This document shows, in pieces, positions 50,858-60,159 of a DNA stretch of 64,000 nt. The translations under genes were made by a program, and so were the position numbers. A model generated the notes under the pieces. The model was given only the letters and a program-made list of their open reading frames with translations. It had not been told where the DNA came from and searched no databases. This DNA comes from Candidatus Saccharibacteria bacterium UBA5148 (lineage in GTDB: Bacteria > Patescibacteriota > Saccharimonadia > Saccharimonadales > UBA4665): positions 179,807 to 243,806 of the forward strand of contig DHXU01000003.1 in NCBI GenBank assembly GCA_002413835.1, read 5' to 3'. The first letter of the stretch is position 1, and the number at the start of each line of letters is the position of its first letter.

Positions 50858-52297
50858 CTATTGCCTGAACCAGATCGCCCTGTGCGCCGTATCGCGTAGT
50901 CCAATACCCTGCTCGTTCAGTGCAGCGCGTAAACTATCTGATTGAGCCCAGTCTTTGTTGCTACGGGCTTGTTCCCGGTCTTGTATCAACTGTTTCTGCT
51001 CCGCCGATGTATCTGGTTCTGCCATCAGACTGAGTCCGAGCGCGTCATCGATGGTGGTCAGCATGGCCACGAATGCTTCCAGATCTGCTGCTCCGACCAG
51101 GTTGTTCGTGATATCTGTTTCAACACTACTGAGGTAGGCTAACGCCGCCGGTGTGTTCAGATCTTCACTAAGGATTTCGGTCAGGCGCGGCTTGACGTCG
51201 GTATAAGCGAATCGTGGAGCATCACCGGGCTGATCTATGACCTGCCAGCGCAGAGCTGCCATGGCATGTAAACTCTTCAGTCGGTTATGGGCTGCCGTCA
51301 GACTGTCCAGGCTGAACTGACTTTGGCTGCGGTAGTGTGATTCAAGCACATGCAGGCGGACTGCCTCGGCCGGGATGCCGCTGGCAATGACATCTTGGAG
51401 TCGTATACCATTACCCAGGCTCTTGGAAATCTTTTCACCGTTTACCATGACATGATTGCTGTGCATCCAGTGATTGGCAAATCGTTTGCCGGTAGCGGCT
51501 TCGCTCTGCGCAATCTCGTTGGTGTGGTGTACCGGAATGTGGTCGATGCCACCGGTATGGATATCAAGTGTTTCGCCGAGGTATTTCATGCTCATGGCTG
51601 AACATTCGATATGCCAGCCTGGGAAGCCTGTTCCCTTGCCATCCGGGCCGCCGAAGGGGCTCTCCCATTCCATATCGCGCCGTTTTTCGCCTGCCGCATC
51701 AGTGGCCGGCGGGCTGAATTTCCAGACTGCAAAATCCGTCGGATTACGCTTCTCGCTATTGAACTCTACCCGTGCACCGGCTTGCTGGCCTTCCAGATCG
51801 AGTCGAGCAAACGCGGCGTAACCTTCGAATTTGCTGGTGTCGTAGTAGACACCGTCACTAATGGTGTAGGTATAACCCTTAGCTTCCAGCTGCTTGATCA
51901 GATTAATCTGTTCCGTTATGTGTTCAGTGGCTTTGGTAATGTGGTCCGGCTCCAGCATATTGAGTAACCGCATGCACTCCAGGAAGTCCTTGGTATAGAA
52001 TTCGGCTACTTCCCAGGCCGTCTTGCCTTCACGGCGAGCACCCTTTTCGAGCTTATCTTCGCCGTCGTCGGCATCACTGACCAGGTGTCCGACGTCCGTG
52101 ATGTTCATAACCCATTTCGGCTGGAGATCATTCAGCTTCAGGGTACGGATAAGCAAGTCCATCCGGACATAATTGAACCAATGCCCGATGTGGGCGTAAT
52201 CGTAGACGGTTGGACCGCAGGTATAGACCGTTACCGTTGGCGGGTTGAGCGGTGCCACGCTGTCGATATCGCGGGTCAGAGTATTATATAATTTCAT
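50858..52297 (-). CDS. cysS: Cysteinyl-tRNA synthetase
   Basis: This protein of about 479 aa is a class I synthetase. It has zinc-ligand and HIGH region CGPTVYDYAHIGHWFNYVRMD, GWHIECSAMSMKYLG with zinc-binding Cys/His, GGIDHIPVHHTNEIAQSEA, and the KMSKS variant EKISKSLGNGIRLQDV. Slightly longer starts are possible (ATG 52300). AAGGA, six bases upstream, favours 52297. It is downstream of the DHH gene and in the same operon. Confidence 0.97.
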   Translation of the reverse strand: MKLYNTLTRDIDSVAPLNPPTVTVYTCGPTVYDYAHIGHWFNYVRMDLLIRTLKLNDLQPKWVMNITDVGHLVSDADDGEDKLEKGARREGKTAWEVAEFYTKDFLECMRLLNMLEPDHITKATEHITEQINLIKQLEAKGYTYTISDGVYYDTSKFEGYAAFARLDLEGQQAGARVEFNSEKRNPTDFAVWKFSPPATDAAGEKRRDMEWESPFGGPDGKGTGFPGWHIECSAMSMKYLGETLDIHTGGIDHIPVHHTNEIAQSEAATGKRFANHWMHSNHVMVNGEKISKSLGNGIRLQDVIASGIPAEAVRLHVLESHYRSQSQFSLDSLTAAHNRLKSLHAMAALRWQVIDQPGDAPRFAYTDVKPRLTEILSEDLNTPAALAYLSSVETDITNNLVGAADLEAFVAMLTTIDDALGLSLMAEPDTSAEQKQLIQDREQARSNKDWAQSDSLRAALNEQGIGLRDTAHRAIWFRQ

Positions 52298-52314
52298 CAT
52301 GAATCCTTATGTCG

Positions 52315-53325
52315 CTAAGTTTGCAATGTATCAAGCAGTTCTGTAGCGAAGCGTATACATTCGCTTTTCAGTTCATTGAATGGCCGGCCGTCGACCACTT
52401 TGAAGCCGCTGGCATAGGGGTGGCCACCACCACCGAAATGCTCGGCCAGTTCGACACCGATTGCTCCACCGGGGTTGCAGCGGATAGCGCCAGTAATGCG
52501 GCCGTCCTGATATACCTTGAAGACGACAGTCGCGCGGACGCCTCTGGTTTGTAGCATATCACCCTGAATCAGCGGCGCCGGGTTGTATAACGGGCTGTAT
52601 TCTTTGATTTCCTGATACGGTATCGTCACGGTCGCCAGCCTGCCACCAGCTGATAATTCGGTGCGGGCGATCAGGTCAGCCTTGTAGCGGAAAATCTCCG
52701 GCGGCATTTTGGAAAATTCGCGGCGGGTATCTTCCAGCTTCGGGCGGTCGATACCGGCGTCGATCATATCAGCTACGATCCGGTACGTCGCTGGCCGGGC
52801 CAGATTGTTGGATAATCCCTGCGTATCGCCGAGTATGGCGGTCAGGATGCACTCCTGCGCTGGCAAAGAGATATCCCAGCTGCAGTCACGCGCCAGGCTG
52901 TAGATGACTTCTCCGGCCGATGACTTCGTGGCATCATTAATCATGACGGTCGCAAATCGAATCAGATTGCTGACGCCCTGGTGGTGATCGAGGACGATGC
53001 ATGGCTTGGATGTAACCCAGCCTCGGTTATCAGACTGCTCGAATTTCTCAAACAGCGTGATGGTAGAGGCATCGACAATGATACTGAGGTCGACCGTTGA
53101 TGGCAACTCCTTGGTTACCCGGTCCCAGCCCGGCATATAGTGTAGATAACCCGGCATGTCGACTGCGCAGTACAGCCACGTCTTCTTGCCCATGTCGCCC
53201 AGAATATGTTCCAATGCCAAGGCACTGCCCAGGCTGTCGGCGTCAGGATTGTCGGCCTGCATAATGACGATGTGCTGTGCGGCGGAGACGAGCTGCTGTA
53301 TCTGGTCGGTTTCAGGATAAGTCAT
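52315..53325 (-). CDS. DHH-family phosphoesterase (NrnA-like)
   Basis: This is 336 aa. The DHH domain has QADNPDADSLGSALALE, IIVDAST and VLDHHQG. The DHHA1 domain ends GGGGHPYASGFKV. This is the NrnA/pAp-phosphatase/oligoribonuclease architecture, which degrades nanoRNA or cyclic dinucleotide products. Start MTYPETD (53325) is chosen because TATACT ends six bases before it; a longer frame (53349) crosses the promoter. Confidence 0.92.
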   Translation of the reverse strand: MTYPETDQIQQLVSAAQHIVIMQADNPDADSLGSALALEHILGDMGKKTWLYCAVDMPGYLHYMPGWDRVTKELPSTVDLSIIVDASTITLFEKFEQSDNRGWVTSKPCIVLDHHQGVSNLIRFATVMINDATKSSAGEVIYSLARDCSWDISLPAQECILTAILGDTQGLSNNLARPATYRIVADMIDAGIDRPKLEDTRREFSKMPPEIFRYKADLIARTELSAGGRLATVTIPYQEIKEYSPLYNPAPLIQGDMLQTRGVRATVVFKVYQDGRITGAIRCNPGGAIGVELAEHFGGGGHPYASGFKVVDGRPFNELKSECIRFATELLDTLQT

Positions 53326-53374
53326 ATAGACAGTATAGAGTATCGTCATTAATTATATGGGCGATTGTAAATAA

Positions 53375-53980
53375 TTAGAGCGTCTGGCGCCCGGATAGCG
53401 CCCGTCCGAGGGTAATCTGGTCGGCGTACTCCAGATCAACACCGATAGGCAGGCCACGGGCCAGCCGGCTGAGCTTAACAGGACGGTCGCCGATCTGCTG
53501 CTGGATAAACAATGCAGTCGACTCGCCTTCTACGCTGGCGTTGGTGGCCAGGATGATTTCCTGGACGTCGTCTTCATCGACACGGCTGATAAGTTCCTTA
53601 ATGTGTAGCTGATCCGGACCGACACCGTCAATCGGTGACACCAGGCCGCCGAGTACGTGGTACGTGCCATGAAACTGGCCAATCTTTTCGAGCGCTACGA
53701 CATCGAACGGTTCGGCTACGACGGCGATGACCTGCTTGTCACGGCGCGGATCTGTGTACAGATCTGACAGTTCCTGATCGGAGGAAATGAGGGCGAACGT
53801 TTTTTTGCAATATCCGATGCCACCGTGGAGATGTAGCAGCGTATCGGCCAGACGAGCACTGGTGTGCGACTCGTGTTTGAGCAGATAATAAGCATAGCGT
53901 TCGGCGGTGCGCGGCCCGACGCCCGGTAAGACGGCCAGTGCATCAATCAGATCAGTCAAGGCTGGCGGCAATACCTGCAT
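53375..53980 (-). CDS. recR: Recombination mediator RecR lacking zinc cysteines
   Basis: This is 201 aa. It has an N-terminal HhH (IDALAVLPGVGPRTAERYAYYLLKH), a Toprim domain (VIAVVAEPFDVVALEKIGQFHGTYHVLGG) and a C-terminal Walker-like RLARGLPIGVDLEYADQITLGRALSGR. The central zinc finger, normally four cysteines, retains only one (IGYCKKTFALISSDQELSDLYTDPRRD). RecR loads RecA with RecF/RecO. It is followed by ebfC, the usual partner position. Confidence 0.95.
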   Translation of the reverse strand: MQVLPPALTDLIDALAVLPGVGPRTAERYAYYLLKHESHTSARLADTLLHLHGGIGYCKKTFALISSDQELSDLYTDPRRDKQVIAVVAEPFDVVALEKIGQFHGTYHVLGGLVSPIDGVGPDQLHIKELISRVDEDDVQEIILATNASVEGESTALFIQQQIGDRPVKLSRLARGLPIGVDLEYADQITLGRALSGRQTL

Positions 53981-54000
53981 ATATATCTAAATACCTGTCT

Positions 54001-54294
54001 CTACAGTCCTAAGTTTCCGAGTGAGCCCATCATCGGCTGCATCTTTTCGGCAGCTTCCTTCTGACTCTCCTGGATGGCAGTTTTGACAGCGTCTTCAATC
54101 CAACGCTCCAACTGGCCGATGTCTTCCAGGTCGATGTATTCCGGGTCAATGTGCACTTTTTTGATCTTCTGGTCGCCGGTAATCTCAACCTTTACGGCGC
54201 CTTCGCCGGCTTCTACGGTAATAATCTGATTCTGTAAATCCTTCTGGATCTTGCGAACTTGCATCAGCATCTTGGCTTGGTCGAATTTAGTCAC
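54001..54294 (-). CDS. ebfC: YbaB/EbfC nucleoid-associated protein
   Basis: This 97-aa protein has the YbaB shape: MTKFDQAKMLMQVRKIQKDLQNQIITVEAGEGAVKVEITGDQKIKKVHIDPEYI, with helix-beta-helix topology and an acidic C-terminal helix. It is a dimeric DNA-binding protein classically encoded beside recR. Here it precedes recR in transcription order. Confidence 0.95.
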   Translation of the reverse strand: MTKFDQAKMLMQVRKIQKDLQNQIITVEAGEGAVKVEITGDQKIKKVHIDPEYIDLEDIGQLERWIEDAVKTAIQESQKEAAEKMQPMMGSLGNLGL

Positions 54295-54368
54295 GGTAAC
54301 TCCCTTTTGTCAGTATTTCGTAGCTATAGTATAGCAAATATATGAGGTAACTGGTAGATAGCGGCTGA

Positions 54369-55571
54369 CTACAGCCGGGTGTGGAACGCCTGGATCGTAG
54401 CCGTGTCGTAGCGCCAGGCAACGAAATAACTCCGTGTCTGATAAACGCTGGTGAGCAATACGGTACACATGATGATGCCGATGCCCAGAGACCTGGCAAC
54501 CGGATTATTCGGAAAGACTTTCAACCAGGCGTGGAGGATGTAGGCGATACCGGCTGCAACCAGCAAGTAGATGACCGGTACGACCAGGGTTATGGCATTT
54601 ATTCCCATGATGCTTATCAGTCCCCATGCTACTGCTGTCAGGACGATGATCAGCCGTGTCCGGGTCGCTCTGATGTGGGTAATGTAAAAATACGTGCCAA
54701 GCAGTAACATAACAATCTCGAAGGCACTCAGCAGTGGCAGGTGCCCGAGCCAGTGCGCGGCATCAAATGAGCTACTGAGCAACAGGCTGCGCGGTACATC
54801 CAGGAAATTGTGGATTATTGACGATACTGACAGCATTGATGAATCCGAGCCGGCCGTGATTCCGAGCCACTGCTTGAGGACAGCCGGGGATGCAACCAGA
54901 GCGTGGACCAGCGGCCCGACTACCGCGAGACTGGCAACTATACTCAGTAAGCGCAGCCAACCGGCCTCCGTCGCTACCCAGGCTTCACGCAAATTCTTAC
55001 GCTGCGTAATAATGCCCGCTAGAACCAGCCACACCATGCCTGGAACGTACAGTATGGTACTGAGAACGATAAGCGTCGATGGCAGCGCCAATGACGATTG
55101 CCTGCCGCGCTTATTCGGCGTCAGTAATACCACCAGAGCCAGCAGGCTGGTCAACCAGAGGATTTCAGGACTACCGAGCCGGGCAATGTGCAGAAACCAT
55201 CCAGAACTGATGAACAGCCATGATGCCAGGATTGCCACCCGCATATTGTGCCACTGCCGCGCGACCAGATAAAATAGCGCAGCAGCCACTGCAGCCCAGA
55301 GCGTACCGATGAGACGGAGCGAGGTGATGCCATGGTGGCCTGACATCGAGACAAGATGTTGCATGACTGTGTACGGAGCGTTGAGTGGATTGTCCCAGAT
55401 TGACTGCCAGCTGCCGGCGGCGGCCCGGGTTGCGGCTTCGATGTCTGCGGCGTTACCATGCGTCAATGAGCCTAATCGGAACCATAACATGAAGAATAAT
55501 AAGGCCGTGCCAGCCAGTATGACTGCTACACTGGGGGCATATGATGCGATAGATGGTTTGGAATTTTTCAT
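54369..55571 (-). CDS. Polytopic membrane protein (GT-C/ArnT-PMT-like)
   Basis: This 400-aa protein has about 10 helices. The first external loop (LGSLTHGNAADIEAATRAAAGSWQSIWDNPLNAPYTVMQHLVSM) carries acidic residues placed as in GT-C enzymes, but the classic D-E/D pair is not clear. ISSGWFLHIARLGSPEILWLTSLLALVVLL matches the PMT/ArnT-like core. Substrate is unknown. Confidence 0.65.
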   Translation of the reverse strand: MKNSKPSIASYAPSVAVILAGTALLFFMLWFRLGSLTHGNAADIEAATRAAAGSWQSIWDNPLNAPYTVMQHLVSMSGHHGITSLRLIGTLWAAVAAALFYLVARQWHNMRVAILASWLFISSGWFLHIARLGSPEILWLTSLLALVVLLTPNKRGRQSSLALPSTLIVLSTILYVPGMVWLVLAGIITQRKNLREAWVATEAGWLRLLSIVASLAVVGPLVHALVASPAVLKQWLGITAGSDSSMLSVSSIIHNFLDVPRSLLLSSSFDAAHWLGHLPLLSAFEIVMLLLGTYFYITHIRATRTRLIIVLTAVAWGLISIMGINAITLVVPVIYLLVAAGIAYILHAWLKVFPNNPVARSLGIGIIMCTVLLTSVYQTRSYFVAWRYDTATIQAFHTRL

Positions 55572-55682
55572 TTGCGAGTAGTGCTCGGAGGGTCAACTCC
55601 TGCTGTAAGCAGTATAACAATTTTTGGCGGTTTTTGACTATGAACTTGACCATTGCATTCCGATTTACGACCGGGACGGAGT

Positions 55683-57074
55683 TTATTCGAATGGGTCACC
55701 GGCGCCGCCGTGATGTGAGTCGAGCGACCGGAAGCGCTGCTTGTCCTTGTCAAAATAGAGTTCGACGTTGCCGAGCGGACCGTTACGATGCTTCTTGATG
55801 AGTATATCGGTGATGTTCTTGCGGTCGGTATCGGGGTTGTAATAATCCTCACGGTAGATGAAGGCTACGACATCTGCGTCCTGCTCGATTGATCCCGATT
55901 CGCGCAGGTCGGACAGCTGCGGTATTTGCGGCGTCCGGCTTTCGACGGAGCGGCTGAGCTGGCTCAGGGCAATGACTGGTGCATTGAGCTCGCGGGCGAT
56001 GCCCTTGAGACCACGGGAGATTTCGGATATTTCCTGCACCCGGTTGCCTTCGCCGGCAAAGCGGTTGCCGCCGCTCATTAGCTGCAGGTAGTCGACGATG
56101 ATCAGGCCCGGCGGTCGCAAATGGGCCTCGCGGCGGGATTTAGTGCGCATGTCAGAGACGGTGATACCTGGCGTGTCGTCGATGTAGATCGGCGCCTCGC
56201 TGAGTGTACCCATAGCCTCGCCGATCTTCTCGAAGTCGCTATCCGTCAGGTTGCCGGTGCGCAGTGCCCAGGCATCGACGCCAGATTCCATGGATAGCAA
56301 GCGGTCAACCAACTGCTCCTTGCTCATTTCCAACGAAAACAGCAGCACCGGCTGCTTGGAGTGGACGGCGACGTTGTGGGCCAGGTTCAGGACAAAGGCC
56401 GTCTTACCCATCGACGGACGAGCCGCCAGGATGAACAGATCGGATTTCTGCAGTCCGGCCAGAATGTTGTCCATATCTTTGAAGCCAGTTGGCACACCAC
56501 GGATAGATTTCTTGTCCTTGTGCAGTGCATCGAGGCGCTCAAAGCTCTCAGCCAGAATATCTTCGATAGAGACGATTGTCTGTTTGACGTGCTGCTGGCT
56601 GACCTGGAACAAACGTGTTTCAGCCTCTTCGATCAGTTCCTTCAGGCTGCGGCTTTCATCGAAGCCCAGACCGCTAATCTCGTGCGAGGTATGAATCAGG
56701 CGGCGGCGCATAGATTTCTGGGCGACAATCTCAGCATATTGTTCAACATGGGCGGCGGTCGGCACAAAGTTCGTCAGTTCGGTGAGGTAGGCTGGGCCGC
56801 CGATCATGTCGAGGTAACCCATATTCTTTAATTCATCCGATAATGTCAGGACGTCTATCGCCTGGCGCTTTTCGTACAGCTGGACGATGGCCTCATAGAT
56901 ATGCTGGTTGCGGGCGTCAAAGAAGTCGTCCGGCAGGATGGCATCGGCAATCTTGACGATGGCGTCGGCGTCAATCAGAATCGCACCGAGGAGCGAAGCT
57001 TCGGCATCGGTATTCTGGGGTTGCTCAGAGCGGGCTGATTCCGGTACTGGGTTAGAGTTTTTGGTTGTTTTCAT
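55683..57074 (-). CDS. dnaB: Replicative DNA helicase DnaB
   Basis: This is 463 aa. The N-terminal primase-interaction domain (DAEASLLGAILIDADAIVKIADAILPDDFFDARNQHIYEAI) and the RecA-like C-domain have Walker A AARPSMGKTAFVLN, LIIVDYLQLMSGG (B motif) and the arginine-finger region LIKKHRNGPLG. Typical length, no intein. The ATG overlaps the dnaX stop as ATGA. Confidence 0.97.
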   Translation of the reverse strand: MKTTKNSNPVPESARSEQPQNTDAEASLLGAILIDADAIVKIADAILPDDFFDARNQHIYEAIVQLYEKRQAIDVLTLSDELKNMGYLDMIGGPAYLTELTNFVPTAAHVEQYAEIVAQKSMRRRLIHTSHEISGLGFDESRSLKELIEEAETRLFQVSQQHVKQTIVSIEDILAESFERLDALHKDKKSIRGVPTGFKDMDNILAGLQKSDLFILAARPSMGKTAFVLNLAHNVAVHSKQPVLLFSLEMSKEQLVDRLLSMESGVDAWALRTGNLTDSDFEKIGEAMGTLSEAPIYIDDTPGITVSDMRTKSRREAHLRPPGLIIVDYLQLMSGGNRFAGEGNRVQEISEISRGLKGIARELNAPVIALSQLSRSVESRTPQIPQLSDLRESGSIEQDADVVAFIYREDYYNPDTDRKNITDILIKKHRNGPLGNVELYFDKDKQRFRSLDSHHGGAGDPFE

Positions 57075-58705
57075 GAGTCTAGTACTTCCCCGCCACCGAA
57101 TATATTACTGATTGTTTCAAGCCCTGCCGCTGCCGGCACACTCGCAGCAGCTACAGTGACGCCGGGCGTTGCGTCCTTATTGTAGGTACATATGACCGCC
57201 ACATCAGTGCCGGTACTGCGCTTGATAAAATCGGCAATTATCTGCTTGTTCTTAGCTTCGTTGAGCCGCTTCTGGTGAAAGGCAAATTTGAACTGCAACT
57301 CAATACCCTTCTCGTTAAAAATCGGGTTCGCCATTCGCAGAACACCGTACAAGGTGTTATATTCCTTTTTGATATTGTTGAGAATCTCTGACCAGATAGC
57401 TGCATCTAATGCAGCCGGTGTCGGGGGTCCTGAGATAGTCGGCGCTGCCTGTACTGGGGCATCGGCTGCAGGCTTGGCTGTAACGATGTCGGCTGGCTCT
57501 AGCTTGATGTCAGCCGCCACCTCGCGGGCCTTGACTGCGGCTGCTTCCTTCGATGTTTCTTTCGATGCAGATTTTGGTGGGGTCTTTGGCATGGTATGGT
57601 GGGCTGGCTCCTCGGAGGTCTGCATCTTGGGGCTGACTGCCGGCGCTGCCCTGGCCGGCGTTGGCTGCGTACCCATGGCTGCTACGTGTGCGGTGCCGCT
57701 ATGAGGTACGGCTTCTGAAATATTTCCAGCTTCGGATGACTCAAGCAAGACAATCTCCAGAAGCCGTTCCGGATTCCGGGCGGCAGGTACCTCGATGAGC
57801 TGTTTCATCAGTGATAATGCCTGGTCGATCGGCAGCAGACTTTTGCCATGCGCCAACGCCGCCCGCAGCTTTTCAGCAAGCTGGCTGGCGATGTTGGCCG
57901 CCTGGAGGCCTTGGGCGTACAGACCGCTGATCTCGGTAAGTAATGCACTTGCCTGGCCAGCTTGGCCAAGAGCTGTAACCAAGCTCTCTATTGCTTCCTC
58001 GGGTGCGATTCCCAGCAGCTGCCGGACATCTGACGCACCGATGCTTGCGCCGGCTTTTGTGATACTGCTCAGGCTCTGGGCCTGGTCCAATACGCTGATA
58101 CTATCGCGGAAGGAGCCCTCACCGTGACCGGCCAGGACAGCCAGCGCATCATCGTCGATCAGGACGTTCTCTTCGGCAGCAATGTGCCGCAGGTGCTCAA
58201 TGACCTTGGACTGTTCAACCGGACGGAAAGTATAATGCTGGGTCCGGCTGATAATGGTGTCCGGCAGTTTGTGAGCTTCGGTTGTCGCCAGAATAAAGAC
58301 GACATGGGCCGGCGGTTCTTCCAGTGTCTTCAGGAGTGCATTGAAAGCGGCTTTCGATAGCATATGGACTTCGTCGATGATATAGACTTTGTACTTTGAC
58401 GATGTCGGCGCGACGAAGACTTTTTCGCGCAGATCCCGGACATCTTCCACGCCGTTGTTGCTGGCAGCATCAATCTCAATGATATCGAGATGTGATGAAC
58501 TGTCACTGTATGGCAGCCCGTTGATCTCGTGGGCCAGAATACGGGCAATGGAAGTCTTGCCCACACCGCGAGGGCCACTGAACAGATAGGCATGGCTAAT
58601 CCGGCCACTAGCCAGCGCCTTGGTGAGTGTGTCCGTGATATGCTCCTGCCCGACGATCTCATTCAGAGACATTGAACGGTATTTTCGGTATAAAGCTTGC
58701 CCCAT
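57071..58705 (-). CDS. dnaX: DNA polymerase III gamma/tau subunit lacking the zinc module
   Basis: This 544-aa AAA+ clamp-loader subunit has Walker A FSGPRGVGKTSIARILAHEI, Walker B VYIIDEVHML, sensor 1 ATTEAHKLPDTIISRTQHY and the RFC box IISRTQ. The four-cysteine zinc module usually between Walker A and DIIEIDAASNNGV is absent: only GLPYSDSSSHL remains. Residues about 340-450 are an Ala/Pro/Lys linker, followed by a tau-like C-terminal domain. TATAAT ends 11 bases before the ATG. Confidence 0.95.
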   Translation of the reverse strand: MGQALYRKYRSMSLNEIVGQEHITDTLTKALASGRISHAYLFSGPRGVGKTSIARILAHEINGLPYSDSSSHLDIIEIDAASNNGVEDVRDLREKVFVAPTSSKYKVYIIDEVHMLSKAAFNALLKTLEEPPAHVVFILATTEAHKLPDTIISRTQHYTFRPVEQSKVIEHLRHIAAEENVLIDDDALAVLAGHGEGSFRDSISVLDQAQSLSSITKAGASIGASDVRQLLGIAPEEAIESLVTALGQAGQASALLTEISGLYAQGLQAANIASQLAEKLRAALAHGKSLLPIDQALSLMKQLIEVPAARNPERLLEIVLLESSEAGNISEAVPHSGTAHVAAMGTQPTPARAAPAVSPKMQTSEEPAHHTMPKTPPKSASKETSKEAAAVKAREVAADIKLEPADIVTAKPAADAPVQAAPTISGPPTPAALDAAIWSEILNNIKKEYNTLYGVLRMANPIFNEKGIELQFKFAFHQKRLNEAKNKQIIADFIKRSTGTDVAVICTYNKDATPGVTVAAASVPAAAGLETISNIFGGGEVLDS

Positions 58706-58797
58706 AGTTACTAGCTATTATACTCGCTTATGCGGCTCTGAAGATAGAGACGGCGCGTTGTAGATTCTAATATAATGGATAGGGGCTATGACTTGTA

Positions 58798-59004
58798 TTA
58801 TTTATTTCTTTGGCCAGCTTTTACAGTCTCGGAAAATGCAAATCCAGCCGCTACGTCCAAAGCTACACCGGCTAAAGCAAAAGGCAACGAACGCTGCTCG
58901 ACACCGTAACTTACTGCATATCCTCCATACCCGATTAGTGCTATATTTCCCACATAACTTACACTTCTACAAATAGCGCCTAAATTTCTAGTGAATTCTG
59001 TCAT
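58798..59004 (-). CDS. Small membrane protein, 68 aa
   Basis: MTEFTRNLGAICRSVSYVGNIALIGYGGYAVSYGVEQRSLPFALAGVALDVAAGFAFSETVKAGQRNK has two hydrophobic stretches, each able to span the membrane. The longer frame to 59115 is not favoured, because its added codons overlap the 3' end of the neighbouring upstream gene. Family unknown. Confidence 0.5.
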   Translation of the reverse strand: MTEFTRNLGAICRSVSYVGNIALIGYGGYAVSYGVEQRSLPFALAGVALDVAAGFAFSETVKAGQRNK

Positions 59005-59041
59005 AATATTACACGTATTGTGCAATATCGCAACTATATTG

Positions 59042-59554
59042 TTATAAAGCGGCTTCGAGAGCGGCCCACTCGGCCTGAGAGTCGTCTTCAGGCAGATTGA
59101 CGCTGACCTGGTCATTCGGCTTGGCCTTGAAGTACGTCACGCTGGCCAGGAGGACGCGGAAGTGCCGGCCGGCTACATCGACGAAGTAATGGCCGTTTTC
59201 GAGCTTCAACGTACCGACGACCTGCTTGCGGGCAATCGGACCAATCTGCTTGTACAGGAATGAACCATCATCTGCAATTGTCAGCTTCAGGATATCACCC
59301 TGAACGAGCTTGGACTTAGATGCGTAGTTGGCGGGAACAGGATACGTTTTGCCATCGCTGCCGACCATATTCTGACCGTCAAAGACGCCTTCGATGACTT
59401 TGCCCATCGTGTCTTCGCGGGCAGAAGTTGGTGCGACCATGGCGTCATCGCCGACCAGACTGATAAGTAATTCAGTCGCTGCAGCCAGGCTGGTCTCAGC
59501 CTCTTGTATAAGAGCTCGTAATCTTTTGATTTGTTTTTCTGCTACGTCTGCCAT
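59042..59554 (-). CDS. Unknown protein, 170 aa, downstream of rplL
   Basis: This has an N-terminal coiled coil (KQIKRLRALIQEAETSLAAATELLISLVG) followed by two beta-rich segments (VIEGVFDGQNMVGSDGKTYPVPANYASKSKLVQGDILKLTI and VGTLKLENGHYFVDVAGRHFRVLLASVTYFKAKPNDQVSV), which look like an OB- or TRAM-like nucleic-acid-binding fold. It is separated from rplL by a strong terminator. Function is unknown; an RNA-binding role is a guess. Confidence 0.75.
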   Translation of the reverse strand: MADVAEKQIKRLRALIQEAETSLAAATELLISLVGDDAMVAPTSAREDTMGKVIEGVFDGQNMVGSDGKTYPVPANYASKSKLVQGDILKLTIADDGSFLYKQIGPIARKQVVGTLKLENGHYFVDVAGRHFRVLLASVTYFKAKPNDQVSVNLPEDDSQAEWAALEAAL

Positions 59555-59687
59555 GATGGTATTTTCTCTCTCCGCCTGTCTCCCACAGTAGTAATGTCTT
59601 CAAAAGTGTTTGTCTATGTCCTCTTAGTCATAATCCTACCACGTACTAGAAGTCAAGTCAATTGTAGGCAAAATACCTGTGGATAAA

Positions 59688-59721
59688 GCAGAACCGCCCG
59701 GATAATTCCGGGCGGTTCTGC
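59688..59721 (-). terminator. Strong terminator after rplL
   Basis: GCAGAACCGCCCGG / CCGGGCGGTTCTGC is a perfect 14-bp stem with a six-base loop, followed on the minus strand by TTTATCC. It closes the rplJ-rplL transcription unit. Confidence 0.88.
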
Positions 59722-59751
59722 GTCCTAAAATCGAAACTTAGTTCGAGACAA

Positions 59752-60126
59752 TTAGACGAGTTCGACGGTAGCGCCGGCGTCTTCCAAAGCTTTCTTAGCT
59801 TTGTCAGCGTCGTCTTTGCCAACCTTTTCGAGGATGGTCTTAGGAACGCCGTCAACCAGAGCCTTGGCTTCACCGAGGCCGAGGCTGGTGATATCCTTGA
59901 CTGCCTTGATGACAGCAACTTTCTGAGCGCCGGCGTCCTTCAGGACGACGTCAAATTCAGTCTTAGCGTCTTCGGCAGGTGCAGCGTCGCCGCCGCCTGG
60001 GCCTGCTACGGCTACAGCAGCTGCTGGTTCGATGCCGTATTCATCCTTCAGGATGGTCTTAAGTTCGTTTACTTCGAGAACAGTCAACTTTGTAAGGTCT
60101 TCTGCGAGTTTCTTTAAATCAGCCAT
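59752..60126 (-). CDS. rplL: Ribosomal protein bL12
   Basis: This is 124 aa. The N-terminal dimerisation domain (ADLKKLAEDLTKLTVLEVNELKTILKDEYG), Ala/Gly/Pro hinge (AAAVAVAGPGGGDAAPAEDAKT) and the C-terminal factor-binding domain (FDVVLKDAGAQKVAVIKAVKDITSLGLGEAKALVDGVPKTILEKV) are all intact. It forms the L7/L12 stalk. Confidence 0.98.
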   Translation of the reverse strand: MADLKKLAEDLTKLTVLEVNELKTILKDEYGIEPAAAVAVAGPGGGDAAPAEDAKTEFDVVLKDAGAQKVAVIKAVKDITSLGLGEAKALVDGVPKTILEKVGKDDADKAKKALEDAGATVELV

Positions 60127-60159
60127 GATGCGTGATTCCTTTCAAAAATAATTAGTATA

